A stretch of 64,000 nucleotides of DNA. It comes from Atherinomorus stipes (Eukaryota; Chordata; Actinopteri; Atheriniformes; Atherinidae). The translations under genes were made by a program, and so were the position numbers. A model generated the notes under the pieces. It searched no databases and had not been told where the DNA came from. It was given only the letters and a program-made list of their open reading frames with translations. The stretch is from contig JALJCO010010235.1 of assembly GCA_023101725.1 (NCBI GenBank), positions 823,734 through 887,733 on the forward strand, in the 5' to 3' direction. Below are positions 42,090 through 52,685 of this stretch, in pieces (the first letter of the stretch is position 1; each line of letters starts with the position of its first letter).

Positions 42090-43210
42090 CAGAACGCATC
42101 AGAAGACCAGACCGGGTGTTGTTCCTGTCAGCTAAGAACAGGAAACTGAGGCTGATCTGATGAGTCTCCATTTCAGCTCCATATTCAGATGCTAGGCTCA
42201 GAATTTGGCGGAAAAATCATGAAAACATGGATCCATCCTGTTGCTGGTGTAATGATGTGGGGGGGGGGGGGGGGGGGGATTTTACTGGCCCACTTTGGGC
42301 TCCTTAGTACCAACATGGCATGGTTTAACCCATAGACCGTTAATAAAGAGGGACGAACCTTCCGCTACATTACCCGCTGGTTTCTGAAGAGCTTAAAGTG
42401 AAGCCAGTTGGGCGTGTCCCACTGTCGCCATCTTGCCGTGTTGTGTGTGTCGTCACTACCAGAGAATCCTAAAATGGGAAAAGGCAAGGCCGCTCCGAGC
42501 CGCTTGGCTAATGATTGACACATGACGTACTCTGGGCTAAACTCTAACCAAGCTAACTCGAAACTAACAGGAGCTAACGAAGATTAGCCCCCTAAGTGGC
42601 GGGGTAAAGGTAAGACATGCTTAGACTTGCTATTATCTGACTAAAAACGGCCGTTGTGTGACTTTGCTACAAACTGAGACCTTACTGAGAGCAAACAAGG
42701 AGCTAACTCGAAGCCACCGGTCGGCAGGCCGGGCTTCCGGTCTGCCGCATGTCAATCATGAGGGCACGGCCTAAATTATGTGTAATTCCAAGATTAAATA
42801 ACATCTAAACGAATGAGTTATAAAAAAATTCACCCCCTCACAGTTGACGTGAAGGTAAACTGGACTATTAAACCTAAAATGATTTTTTGAACCAGGCTGT
42901 AAATATGTGTATTTCTGCTGTGAACTTTGCATTTTAACATAGGAGTCTATGGGGATTTGCTCTGTTTTGTAGCCAGCCCCTAGTGGATGAAGAGAGAACT
43001 ACTTCCCGGTAGCCTCCTAGTTGGCCACCGGAGGTTGCTGCTTGGTTTAACCACCACGGAGCAGCTTTGGGATGTGGTGGACCGGGTGATTATTACGGAT
43101 GTGCAGCCGACAAATCTGCAGCAACTGTGTGATGCTGTCATGTCAATATGGAGCAAAATCTCTGAGGAATGTTTCCAACGGCTGGTTGATCTTTCACACC
43201 AGGAACTAAG
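42090..43210 (+). pseudogene. Tc1-like transposase pseudogene, split by repeat R4
   Basis: Left part (42090-42330): nucleotide blocks CTGTCAGCTAAGAACAGGAA, CTGATGAGTCTCCATTTCAG, CATGGATCCATCCTG and ACTTTGGGCTCCTTAGTACC follow the middle of a fish Tc1 transposase gene. Right part (43053-43210) encodes EQLWDVVDRVIITDVQPTNL, then QQLCDAVMSIW and SEECFQRLV, the C-terminal end after the third catalytic residue. About 270 bp of the usual gene, including the third acidic block, is missing between the parts. A run of 20 G (42259-42278) replaces part of the GGVMVWG-coding region. Several stops are present, so it is dead. Confidence 0.8.
42331..43042 (+). mobile_element. repeat R4, 712 bp, inserted in the Tc1 copy
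   Basis: Flanked by the 10 bp direct repeat TGGTTTAACC (42321-42330 and 43043-43052). No terminal inverted repeat. It contains GTGTTGTGTGTGTCGTCACT, two GGAGCTAAC blocks, GGAGTCTATGGGGATTTGCT and AGCCCCTAGTGGATGAAGAG. An inverted copy is at 57461-58125. The long duplication without TIR favours a retroposed origin, but I cannot name the family. Confidence 0.7.
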
Positions 43211-43587
43211 ACGGGGGTTCAACCCGGTTCTGGAAGGTGGAGCTGATGAAGGTGGGTGTTTTTTTGAAAAGGCAGCAAAGAAGAGTACAATGATTAAAGG
43301 AAACCCAACACCTGTTTCTTCCTCAGCAGCAGTGAACTCAGCTTTGTGGTTAAAAAAACAACTCCTGACTGACTTCCTGTTGTAAAACTGTCACATGCTC
43401 AGCAGAGCAAGAAAAACCAAAACAGGAAGAGCAGAGTGAGCTGCAGCATGACGAGGCACAGTGATGAACTCACACAACTTTGAACTTTGTTTACAACCTA
43501 TGTGCCAGAAACAAATGTTTGCTGCAGGCTTTTGTGTTTGTATCACGTTCACACCTCAATTTGATGTGCATATACACTGTATATACA

Positions 43588-43594
43588 CACACGG

Positions 43595-43633
<39 letters not shown>

Positions 43634-43672
43634 CGTGTATATATATGTATATGTACAGGTATGTATATATAA
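43588..43672. repeat. (CA)n then (TA)n microsatellite
   Basis: CA repeat to about 43612, then TA-rich to about 43672. Spurious frames occur on both strands. Confidence 0.95.
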
Positions 43673-44373
43673 AACCAGAATACATACCTGCTCAGGTGTG
43701 ACAAAACTTTAACTGCAGGGACACTGCATATTACAGTGTATGGCCCTCTGGGCCCCAGGGGGTCAAACTGGTCATATTTTCTTATTATTCCGTCTCATCT
43801 TACATAAAGAGAAAAGCTTATAGACGTAACAGGGATTACAGCAAAAAAAGATTACTTTGACTGAACATACTGCACATAATCTGAGCCAAACAATCCACGT
43901 CACACAAGAAGAACGTGTCCATCACCTCTTAAAGCAGAACTCAGTAACTTCAGCTCGGGGCTCCCCCTAGTAGTGTCCTTTCACTATCGTAAAGTTCGTA
44001 CTCCCCCTACACCCCCACAGCACACAGACGGCTTCTCTACCTGTCTTTCCTCTATTTTGATCCCTTAATATATCTCTAAGCTTTTACTAGCTTGTTGATG
44101 CTACTTCGCTACGTTGGTAGCAGCAGCTTGACTCCCCCTGCTCAAAGCAGAGTCCTGTGTTTACCCACGTAAATATGCCGTGGATAATATTTTTCTCTGG
44201 TGTTGGCGGGAACAGGTAAGAAAACAAACTTTTATTTACTTTTTGCAGACATGACAAGTGATTATTGAGCCTATTCGGCTGCGAGGCTCAGTGCTACATC
44301 ACCCGGCGCCCAGGCAGCACAAGCTACGTGAACCGGATCTTCACTCTGGTCCAGCAAAGAGTTGGTTTTGAGA
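43673..44373. other. intergenic, unassigned
   Basis: No exon supported. It contains GGGCCCCAGGGGGTCAAACT at 43752, which has the look of a transposon interior. Confidence 0.3.
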
Positions 44374-44890
44374 GTATTATAAAAGCTAGCTTAACAGCTT
44401 TCCATCATCACGGTCATTTGTGTCATGGAACGGAACAGCCCCCCCTTGGAAAGCTGCCCTACTAACGTCTTGTTTACCTTTCATTGAAGTGCACGTAGAC
44501 ACTTTAGTGGATGGACCGGGGTTCGTCCACCAAAATGTCTGGGCAGCAGGCGGAGTTTATACAGGACTGTCTCAGAAAATTAGAATTCATGATCTAATAT
44601 TTTGAGATAGAATATTTGAGTTTTCTTAAGCTGTATGCCATAATCCGCAATATTAAAACAATTTCATGTCTTTTCAATTGCATTACAGAAAATAAAGAAC
44701 TTTATCACAATACTCTAATTTTCTGAGACAGTCCTGTACTGATACAATTCGCAACTGGATTAGGGTTTTCCATATCTTTTATTCAAAGCCATGATAAAAG
44801 CTAACTTACCAGCTTTCCCTCATCACGGTCATATGCATCACGTAATGTCTTGTTAACCTTTTGTTGAAGTGCTACCAGACACTTTACAGG
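44374..44890 (+). repeat. direct repeat flanking a mariner MITE
   Basis: The segment 44374-44500 (AGTATTATAAAAGCTAGCTT, CAGCTTTCC, CATCACGGTCATTTG, CTTGTTTACCTTT-ATTGAAG) recurs in diverged form at 44782-44890. The MITE at 44562-44736 lies between the two. Confidence 0.6.
44562..44736. mobile_element. 175 bp Tc1/mariner MITE
   Basis: Ends CAGGACTGTCTCAGAAAATT and the exact inverse AATTTTCTGAGACAGTCCTG, with TA on both sides (44560-44561 and 44737-44738). The length and ends match a well-known Tc1/mariner-type MITE of fish. No ORF. Confidence 0.93.
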
Positions 44891-44964
44891 CGCATATTCT
44901 ACTGCCATTCTTTACAGCTGTATTTAGGTCATTAAATTAGTATGAAATAATTGCTTTTGGACAT

Positions 44965-45380
44965 TTCAAAATAGTTATCGATTCTGGACGTGTACCATCA
45001 CATTGTGATGCATCGATTTAATAATGAATTGGTACACTCCTATTGTAATAGTTCTTGTTATTATTATGATCTCGGTAAACAGTTGTGGGACTTTTTAAAT
45101 ATGGCGAGGCTGGAAGAAGTGAAGATCACGCGAGTGGCGGGGCTTGCCAGTTGTACCAATCACCAAACATCTACGTATTTCAGTTCCTATGGAACTCCGA
45201 AAAGACCCTGCCTCGGAGTAGGAGCTAAAAAAAGTTATAGGAACTGAGGTCCAAGGTCTCTAGTTCCTATATGTCCGAATGCACAAAAAAACGGCCTGGT
45301 TCCTGAAAAGGTTATAGGAACTCCAAAAGGTTCCTACAGTCCGAAAGCACCTTTTGTCTGCGGTACTCTGCTCTCCTTTC
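44965..45380. repeat. transposon-like sequence with AGTTCCTAT/GGAACT repeats
   Basis: Repeated GTTCCTAT, TATAGGAACT and GGAACTCC(G/A)AAA motifs at 45180-45345 resemble the subterminal part of a fish DNA transposon. Left of it CATCACATTGTGATGCATCG (44997 on) resembles a hAT-type core. Boundaries not determined. Confidence 0.45.
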
Positions 45381-45387
45381 TTCCTCC

Positions 45388-45804
45388 TTAAAACGAAGTA
45401 TCACCAGCCGCTCGATTCTTCTTTTCCTCGCTCTTTCTGTGCTCTTCCAGCAATGATTTTAGACACCTGATGTGATCGTCCAGGATTAATAATCCTGTCA
45501 TGCAGACCATGAAAACAATGATGTTTTCTTCTCTTCTTACCTTTGCGGGTTTTATTTTGTTGGGGCGCAAGAGTAACATGTCACTGTCACAGATGTTTGC
45601 ATCACATCGGTCTCTATCAAGGTCCCCGACTCGTGTGCAAATGCAAAATGAAAGTTTCCCTGGAGAGGGGTAGTTCATAGAAAGAAATTTGAGGTGAGCA
45701 GTTCTAAGAACTGCTCTGTCTGAATGTGGCTTAAGTATCAAGCTGTTTAAAAATAGATTATACACTGCCTGACCAGAAAAAAGTTGCCTCCAAAAAAAGG
45801 TCAT
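45388..45804 (-). other. small open frame with one membrane segment, transposon context
   Basis: A 138-codon minus-strand frame. Its last 50 codons look protein-like: a basic stretch RREEN, a hydrophobic segment IIVFMVCMTGLLIL, then DDHIRCLKSLLEEHRKSEEK, a charged helix. The N-terminal part crosses the Tc1 end and is not convincing. It lies next to the transposon-like repeat at 44965-45380, so it is most likely a degraded element-encoded frame. I do not recognise the family. Confidence 0.3.
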
Positions 45805-46620
45805 ACACTCTAATTTTTCGTTGGACCACCTTTAGCTTTGATTGCGGCACACATTCACTGTGGCATTGTTTGCATAAGCTTCTGCAGTGTTACAAGATTT
45901 ATTTCCATCCAGTGTTGCATTCATTTTTCACCTAGATCTTGCATTGATGATGGTAGAGTCTGACCGCTGCACAAAGCCCTCTCTAGCACATCCCAAAGAT
46001 TCTCAATGGGGTTGAGGTCTGGACTCTGTGGAGGCCAATCCATGTGTGAAAATGATGTGTCATGCTCCCTGAACCAGTCTTTCACAATTTGAGCCCAATG
46101 AATTCTGGCATTGTCATCTTGGAATATGCCTGTGCCATCAGGAAGAAAAAGTCCATTGATGGAATCACCTTGTCATTCATTATATTCAGGTATCGGCTGA
46201 CCTCATTATCTGAGCTCATACTGTTTCTGAACCTAGACCTGACCAACTGCAGCAACCCCACATCATAACACCGCCCCCACAGGCTTGTACAGTAGGCACT
46301 AGGCATGATGCTGCATCACTTCATCTGCCTTTCCAGTCACATTTCTTCCTCGAAGACTATGGGTCCCCACTATCCTTCCAGTTTTGAATAATTCGTTGGA
46401 CACAGTTCTGAACCCAGTTTTAGTAGTTTCTGCATCTCTTTAGATGTTTTCACCTCTTGATGCCAATGATTTGACCCTTCTCAAACAAACTAACATCTTT
46501 CCAACAACCACAGATGTTTCGTTCCACATGGTCAGAAAATGAGAAGCAACTCATTGCACCAGTTCGAGTTAAACAATTTGTTGCCAGCTGAAACACTTTT
46601 TGTTATACTGGGTGAAATGG
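45763..46620 (-). pseudogene. Tc1-like transposon with dead transposase
   Basis: It begins at TA (45761-45762) with CACTGCCTGACCAGAAAAAA. On the complement the N-terminal helix-turn-helix reads KGQIIGIK, RDAETTKTGFRTVQRIIQNW and KDSGDP, with stops. Then come [30 protein letters not shown] (46120-46098 holds the second catalytic Asp) and [20 protein letters not shown], whose Glu is the third catalytic residue. The region around the first Asp is deleted and several frameshifts occur. The far inverted repeat (near 46620) is eroded. Confidence 0.85.
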
Positions 46621-46639
46621 TCCTTCCATCCTGACAGTA

Positions 46640-47560
46640 GTCAATACATCATAGATTCATAAAAAGGAAGGAAAAAAGTCAGACCTCTGTGAGAGCTGCA
46701 GTTCTGTAAAAACTGACCAACCATTGAGGAACAGGAACGGTGGAAGGACTTGAGAAATACTTGGATCTTCCAGTGCGGGGCTTGTTCCCATCTCTCTTTA
46801 CCCAACCTTTCTGGGATTGTCTGATGTTTTCTGAGATTCCTTTTTTGAGCAGCAACTTTCCAGAGAGGTTTTGACACATGGAGTCTTCTCGTAGTGTCCC
46901 GTAAATTTTTTGGATGAATGTTGTTGGTGTTAGCCGTCTTTTTCAGCATCGACTGCTTGATAATACAAAACCATCTTTTCACATGCCAGTTTGTGATGCA
47001 AAAACGAAAACTGCAGCAAGAAAAAGCTGCAAATGCTGTCGCAGTTGATTTTGCACCATTTTCTTGTTGCAGTTCTTTTTGTTTTTGGAGGTTTTTCTTC
47101 TTGCAGTTGTTTTTGTATTTGAAGCACATTCGAACCTGTGGGCCACCGTACTTATTATTAGTTTTCCTTCCATTGGAATGAGCAACTCTTTTCAACACAT
47201 ATGCAGAGCACACATGCAGCACAGTTAACTTCATGTCTTTCGACGTCACTTGTCCTGAACAAATAGCAAAACCTCTGTCCAGGTAGCTGAAAATACGCTC
47301 CTTGTTGGAGGACGGAAGAACACGATCAGATCCCAGCTGTAGTCGGTTTCAACCTGATGAACTTTGTGTACTGTGACAGGTATCACAGAAACTGCATCAG
47401 CCAGAATGTGATGGGTGGTATTGAATGTTCAGTAGTAAGCATTTCACAGACTGGAAGGGGAGGTGCACTGTGACCACCTCCAGGAACAGGGAAGGAATAG
47501 TAAAGAAGTCTCTTTGGTTGCAACATTACCAGTAGCATCTAGGTACAAGGTCCATGGGGA
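46640..47560 (-). pseudogene. remnant of an unidentified transposase
   Basis: A 202-codon minus-strand frame (47249-46641) begins MTSKDMKLTVLHVCSAYVLK. Upstream, in another frame, is LYLDATGNVA (47550-47521), followed by YYSFPVPGGG and CEMLTTEHSIPPITFWLMQF across frames. The order 'DATG...EM-TTEH-P-I-FLM...HVCSAHVLK' recalls a transposase type scattered in fish genomes, with the Asp of LDATG as a candidate catalytic residue. I cannot name the superfamily. The C-terminal 120 codons of the frame look out of frame. Frameshifts show it is dead. Confidence 0.45.
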
Positions 47561-47869
47561 TTTCTTTCTCAGATGTTGCACAAGAATGCTGATTCCTGTT
47601 TCTGTATACGTTCACAAAAGGGACCAATTTGTAGGTGCTAAATGTATCCAGAAATTCTTTGAAATTTAGTATCACATTCCTTGATGATTTTTTTGTGCGA
47701 GGTACATCATCGTGAATTCTCTTCCTACTGCTGAATTCTGACTTCGTCACCTTCAGACCTTTCTTATTCAGACTGCAGGTTATGTTCCCAGAAATAAGCT
47801 CAGCAACAGGTGTTCTTCAAGTTTGGTATAGAAAAGCTGGCTCACTGCCTTGCATAGAGTCCTTGCAAT

Positions 47870-48009
47870 TAGAGTTGTTCCAAAACCAATACCAGTATCA
47901 GAAATGTGTTTGATACTGTCGAAAATGCTGGTATTGGTACTTGGTATTGGATGATACCCACAGCACAAGTATCAGAATCGAAAGGGAAAAAAAGCATCGG
48001 AACATCTCT
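47870..48009. mobile_element. 140 bp hAT-like MITE
   Basis: Ends TAGAGTTGTTCC and (complement) AGAGATGTTCCGATGC, with CAATACCAGTATC and GGTATTGGTACTTGG inside. This is the TAGAG-TGTTCC-type hAT end of fish. No 8 bp duplication survives. Confidence 0.6.
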
Positions 48010-48455
48010 CCTATCTTCTTCTTGTATATGCCGCTTGTGTAAATTGCCTCTCACTTTTCTTTTACTTTATTTCTCCCTTTTGTTGCATAGATATTTTGAT
48101 TCTGGTGTTTCTGGTTGTCTTTTTTCATACTAAAAAGTATTTAGCCTTACAAGAAGGAAATGGCACTAATATTTAAATATGGGCTTTGGATTTTTCAGCT
48201 GTGAGTTGTTTTAATGTGATGACTCTTGAAACCATCAGTACAACCATCAGCAGAGCTCATTTCTTAAAAATATAAAAAAAGAAAAGAAAAAGAAAAAATA
48301 TCTTGGCTTACCAGTGATATCCTGTGTGTATTTCCAATGGCTGTATGGCTGCATGTGACTGGCCAGTGCTTTATCACACTATGCGTCCTTTATCTGATTA
48401 CAAGACAGTGGCCATGAGGTGATCACTTGATACCAGTCGATTTTATCAACCTATA
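48010..48455. other. intergenic, unassigned
   Basis: No exon or named repeat. Confidence 0.35.
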
Positions 48456-48459
48456 TTAA

Positions 48460-49080
48460 AGAATAACTTTTTTTTTCAACCTGGACCTTATTTCTAGGAG
48501 CTTATACATGCAATTACCCAGCGGTGAAACTTCTGTATCAATTTGACTCCTTCAGAAGATATTATGTTGAGTCCCCCTTCAGCGTACATCCATATAATGC
48601 GAGAGACGGGGCAGCCTCTCTATGAGGCATTATCTGCAGCAAAAACTCCTTCATTTCATCAATGCTTTAAGTAGACTGAACAAACTAACACGTACTATTG
48701 TCCTGTGAGTTCAGAATTAACTCTTCAGTAGTTATTGGGGGGTTTTCTCAACACTTCGCATGCGCTGCAGCTGAAAGAGCAGCTCACTACCCAGACACCA
48801 CCAAACTGAAAACTTTGAACTTCTGAACTCACGGGACAATAGTACTCATTCATTCGTTCATTCTACTTAAAGTATTGATGAAATGAAAGAGTTTTTCTTG
48901 CAGATAATGCCTTGTAGAGAGGCTATCCCGTCTCTCCCATTATGCTGGATGTACGCCGAAAGACGACTCAATGTAATATCTTCCGAAGGAGTCAAAGTGA
49001 TACAGAAATTTTACAGGTGAGTAAATTCACATATAAACTCCTAGAAATAAGGTCCAGGTTAAAAAAAAGAAAGTTATCCT
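48460..49080. mobile_element. TTAA-target foldback transposon, second family, copy 2
   Basis: It starts AGAATAACTTTT after TTAA (48456-48459) and ends AAGTTATCCT before TTAG. Mirror blocks CAACCTGGACCTTATTTCTA, TCCTTCAGAAGATATTA and ACTATTGTCCTGTGAGT appear in both arms. Collinear with 18874-19469. Confidence 0.8.
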
Positions 49081-49389
49081 TTAGAGAACTGATAAGAGCT
49101 CACATAATATGGAGATAAAGTGATAATTAATGACAATTAATTAACTTGTCGCAAAGGAAGGCTAGTAGGGCCAATGCCTTGTAACCTCATGGCTTGTAAG
49201 AGGGACTTTTAAAAAATAAAATCCATGTTTGAAAAAAAAATCCCCTTTGTTTATCAAAAACAGTTCAGAAAGTAAGTGTCATAGTTCCGGCTAAATGAGA
49301 TGCCGATTGTTAAAAAAAAGTACTGCTCAAAATAACCAGTGAGAAGGAAATTACGCTGTTTCTGGGAAGTAAAAGACTTCCTCAGAATT
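49081..49389. other. intergenic, unassigned
   Basis: AT-rich; nothing recognisable. Confidence 0.35.
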
Positions 49390-49632
49390 GGGTGGGGCAG
49401 GGTAGAGTTGTGCATGTGGTGGTGTTCATGTCTTTAAACTCCAAGTGTGGTTTACATTTTCATACTCTGTCACCACTTCATTCAGCTGTTCATTAAAACC
49501 ACCCATTCAGCCTGCATCAGCAGGAATTCAGAAGTCACAGCTTTCTGCGTCATGCTTTGCTGCGTTGATCACGCCCATCCCAAATGTCCGACCAATCACA
49601 CAATACTTCTTGTGTTCTGGAGGCAGAATGTT
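49390..49632 (+). repeat. dispersed repeat R3, copy B
   Basis: Second copy of 41738-41970 with GGGCAGGGTAGAGTTGTGCA, GTCTTTAAACTCC and AATGTCCGACCAATCACACA. Confidence 0.65.
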
Positions 49633-49773
49633 CACTTATCAGACCTCTTTCCTGTAGAACTGATTCCCATCGTGGGTCCTGGAGGCAGAACCTTCCTTAC
49701 CTTTAACATCAGGCTGAAAATTTTCCATAATTTAAATCTTACAGTTGGAGTTGGTTTAGCTGTCCCTTTGTTA

Positions 49774-50492
49774 AGCTCGGCATACAACGTGCCAGTTTTG
49801 GCCGGTTTTGAGCTGAGTTTCCAGTTGTGCAACAATTTTGGGGATCGGAATGTCTCTTGGCCAAATCGTGTGTTGTGCGTTGTGCAGTATACAAGGGGGT
49901 CACGAGAGGCAGCTGGCACCTCATGACGAGCTTTCAGGAATTGTGGGTTGCAAGAAAGTCAAACCTGTTTGATATTTTGGTCGTGGCTCGTGAGTGAATC
50001 GCATGTTGAAGCGGAGCTACGACCAGACTGAGAACTCTTTCCTCTGAGATTTACACATTTCGCATGGGAGGAAAAAACGAGAGTAAACCGGAGGCAGCAT
50101 GTCAAACCGGCATGCCATTTTGATTGCGTTCTTGTTGTAGAACTGACAATTCCTCGTCTAAACATGACTTTTCTTTTTGGCGAATTCTTCACAAAGAAGA
50201 GCGCAATTCGCCAAGGCAGTGCGTTTTTTGGGGGGGTGATATCTTTCTGTTGCTGTTGTCGTCGTCGTCTTCTTCTACTACTAGCCTACCTCTATTTACT
50301 GCGTTGCATGTCGTGATGGTTCAAGACCCCGTCCTGTCTTTGTGAGTAGTCGGATCGCATCCGAGCATCGGTTCGTACGGTATGAGGACAAAGATCGCAA
50401 GCTGTGAACTTTTAAACTCTGCGACTGATTTGCACAATTTGAGCTGGGGCTGCGAGCAACGACTGAAAATATCGCATAGTGTATCCCAGGCT
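49774..50492. mobile_element. Harbinger-like non-autonomous element, copy B (empty site)
   Basis: TIRs AGCTCGGCATAC and (complement) AGCCTGGGATAC, flanked by TTA (49771-49773 and 50493-50495). At 719 bp it is collinear with copy A (15292-16479) but lacks the hAT: the site reads CTCATGAC once at 49920-49927. Confidence 0.85.
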
Positions 50493-50495
50493 TTA

Positions 50496-51640
50496 TGCTG
50501 CATTCCGGCATGCATTTCTTGTTCGAATAGAACTATGGTGGCAGACACTCAATTAGCAAGAAGATCCAGATATCCAGAAACATGTAATGCCAAGCTGGCC
50601 TATCACAAGGGAGCACTTCCACGAAACTGGAGTCATGATTTTTTTTTCAGATTGTCTAGGTGCTCCTGATGATTGTCTTTTTCTTTAGATGCTGCAGGTG
50701 GTTTTCTGTTTTGTTACAGGTCCAGCAGTTTTTTGTCTTCTTTTTTTCCCCCCATCACTCTCTTCTCTTCTGTTTACTCTCCCCTTTCTCTTGGTCCCAT
50801 CCGCCTGGTCACTTCCAGCATCAATATGTAAATTCAACAACATACAAATAATAAAACATAATTAAAACATAATGTTTAAATATCAAGAGGAGCAATACAT
50901 CCATAAAGCTACTCTTGGCAAAGCAGATTTGTTCGGCACAACCCAGCAGTCAGATCACCATCCTGCTGTAATCATGCTGTACAGGCCAAGTTAAGAAATC
51001 AAACGAAAGCATTTCATGTCATTTGGAGGAGAAAAATGGGATCTCCCTGAGTTAACCTGACCTGGAGTCGAGTCACATGCAGAGTTGGTGGTCTGCTTTT
51101 AAACTCATCAGCATGTTTTGTAATTGGTTGGAAATCTGGTTGACTAAGTGACAGATTGACTGATTGATTGATTGATTTTGGGGGCCACGTCAGCATGTTT
51201 GAATGTTTCTGTGTTGTTGTGAAACATGTAAATAAAGCATGTTCTTCTCAAAGTCTGACAACACTGATGAGGAAGGAGATTTACCGTCTGCCTCCTTCCT
51301 GCTGAGGCAGCAGCATAATGGACTCTAGTTGACCCTCTACCCCCTTCACACAAACACACACACGATGCATATGTACATCATGTGTAATGTACTGTTAACT
51401 AGCTGCTGAATCTATTGGTTGTAAAGCTCACTTGTCTTGCAGAACTCATTAAAAATGCTGGCAGACTATCATTGCTCTTTCCTTTATGTCTCACTTGTTT
51501 TGAAAGAGGAGCAAAATCAAATTCTTATTGTGGCCAGTGAGACCTAGATAAATAAGCTAAAATTTCTCCAAATAACTGGTTTCATGCCAAAAACCCTGTA
51601 AAAGTAATGTCATGTGTTTTGAACGTGATCAGCCAATTTT
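50496..51640. other. intergenic, unassigned
   Basis: Only a pyrimidine-rich stretch (50640-50815) and a few short direct motifs. No exon or named repeat. Confidence 0.35.
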
Positions 51641-51646
51641 GAGTCA

Positions 51647-51650
<4 letters not shown>

Positions 51651-51697
<47 letters not shown>
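51651..51697. repeat. (AT)n microsatellite
   Basis: Pure AT dinucleotides with a GT interruption at the end. The following 200 bp end in GTTAAGAATCACTG (about 51890-51903), which resembles a hAT-type right end. Confidence 0.93.
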
Positions 51698-51700
<3 letters not shown>

Positions 51701-52317
51701 ATATGTAAAATTTTTGTTGAACTCTGACAAGTTACCACCACCAGGTGGGGGGAAGCTACATTGCAACTCATCCAGTCACGACTAACAGTGAAAATATACG
51801 GCCCTTGTGGCCTACATGTGTAAAAGGAAAGTTTTTTCGCGACCCTCTAGATGGTGCTCGAGGCCCGAGCTTTGCCCGCAGCCCCATGGTTAAGAATCAC
51901 TGTTCTAACGGATCATTTATGCTCAGCATACATGGATGGACCCTCCTGTCTCTTATCTGTGTGCTTTCTGTAAGTTGTCGGAGAGCTCGCATACGTAGCC
52001 AGACAGAGGAAACAGAGCAGTGCCAACATGGTGGCAGCGTTGCGTTATTTGAAGAGAGGCTGATGACTGCTGAATCGGCTCTTTTAATGCCTCTTACTGA
52101 GATTGTGTCTTGTCATGACCTAACAACCACGCCAACATCAAGGATGCATGAGGAGTGTGTGGTTAGTGACATTTGACAACATTTGAGATGGACGTAACCA
52201 GACTCCTGGGCCTTTACACTACAAGCCACATTCACACACATACGCACGCTGCTTCTTAGTTTGCAGTCAAACAGACTTTTGTTCACCAATAAACACTGAA
52301 GACAATGTGAGCTTCAG

Positions 52318-52392
52318 CATCTTGCCCAAGGGCACATTGACATGATCTGTGGAAGCCAGGATTCAACCATCCTCCTTCCAACCGGCCCAGGA
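52318..52392 (-). repeat. fragment of a tRNA-derived SINE
   Basis: Plus-strand GCATCTTGCCCAAGGGCACA, then AGGATTCAACCATCCTCCTT. On the complement GGTTGAATCC is a box B. It corresponds to the head-proximal body of the SINE type seen at 25466-27113. Confidence 0.5.
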
Positions 52393-52685
52393 CCTGTCCA
52401 AGTTGAGACAGGTTGGTATGCATTTCACTTCAACAGGCAAAAACTGGAAAGATTTCGGGAATATACATCCGACCCATACTACTTTTTGGGACCCTTGGGT
52501 TGGGGTCCTACTCTACAAAGAGTGGAGCTTGGCACACTTACTCCCTCAGGAACGAGAACAAAGCAGGAACCGTATCGATGTTTTGCTGTTTAAAACCAAA
52601 TGCCAAGAAAAAGGAACGCCACCTGCTGGATGTCCTCCATCCTCTGGTAGTTTCTGGGTCGCCTTCTTCTTCGTCATAATTCACA

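Noticed and set aside
42987..43385. 132-codon frame as a host gene
   Set aside because: Residues matching QLWDVVDR and DVQPTNLQQLCDA show a Tc1 transposase C-terminus fused by chance to repeat R4 sequence.
49447..49926. 159-codon frame
   Set aside because: It spans repeat R3 and the left part of Harbinger copy B; composition and borders follow the repeats.
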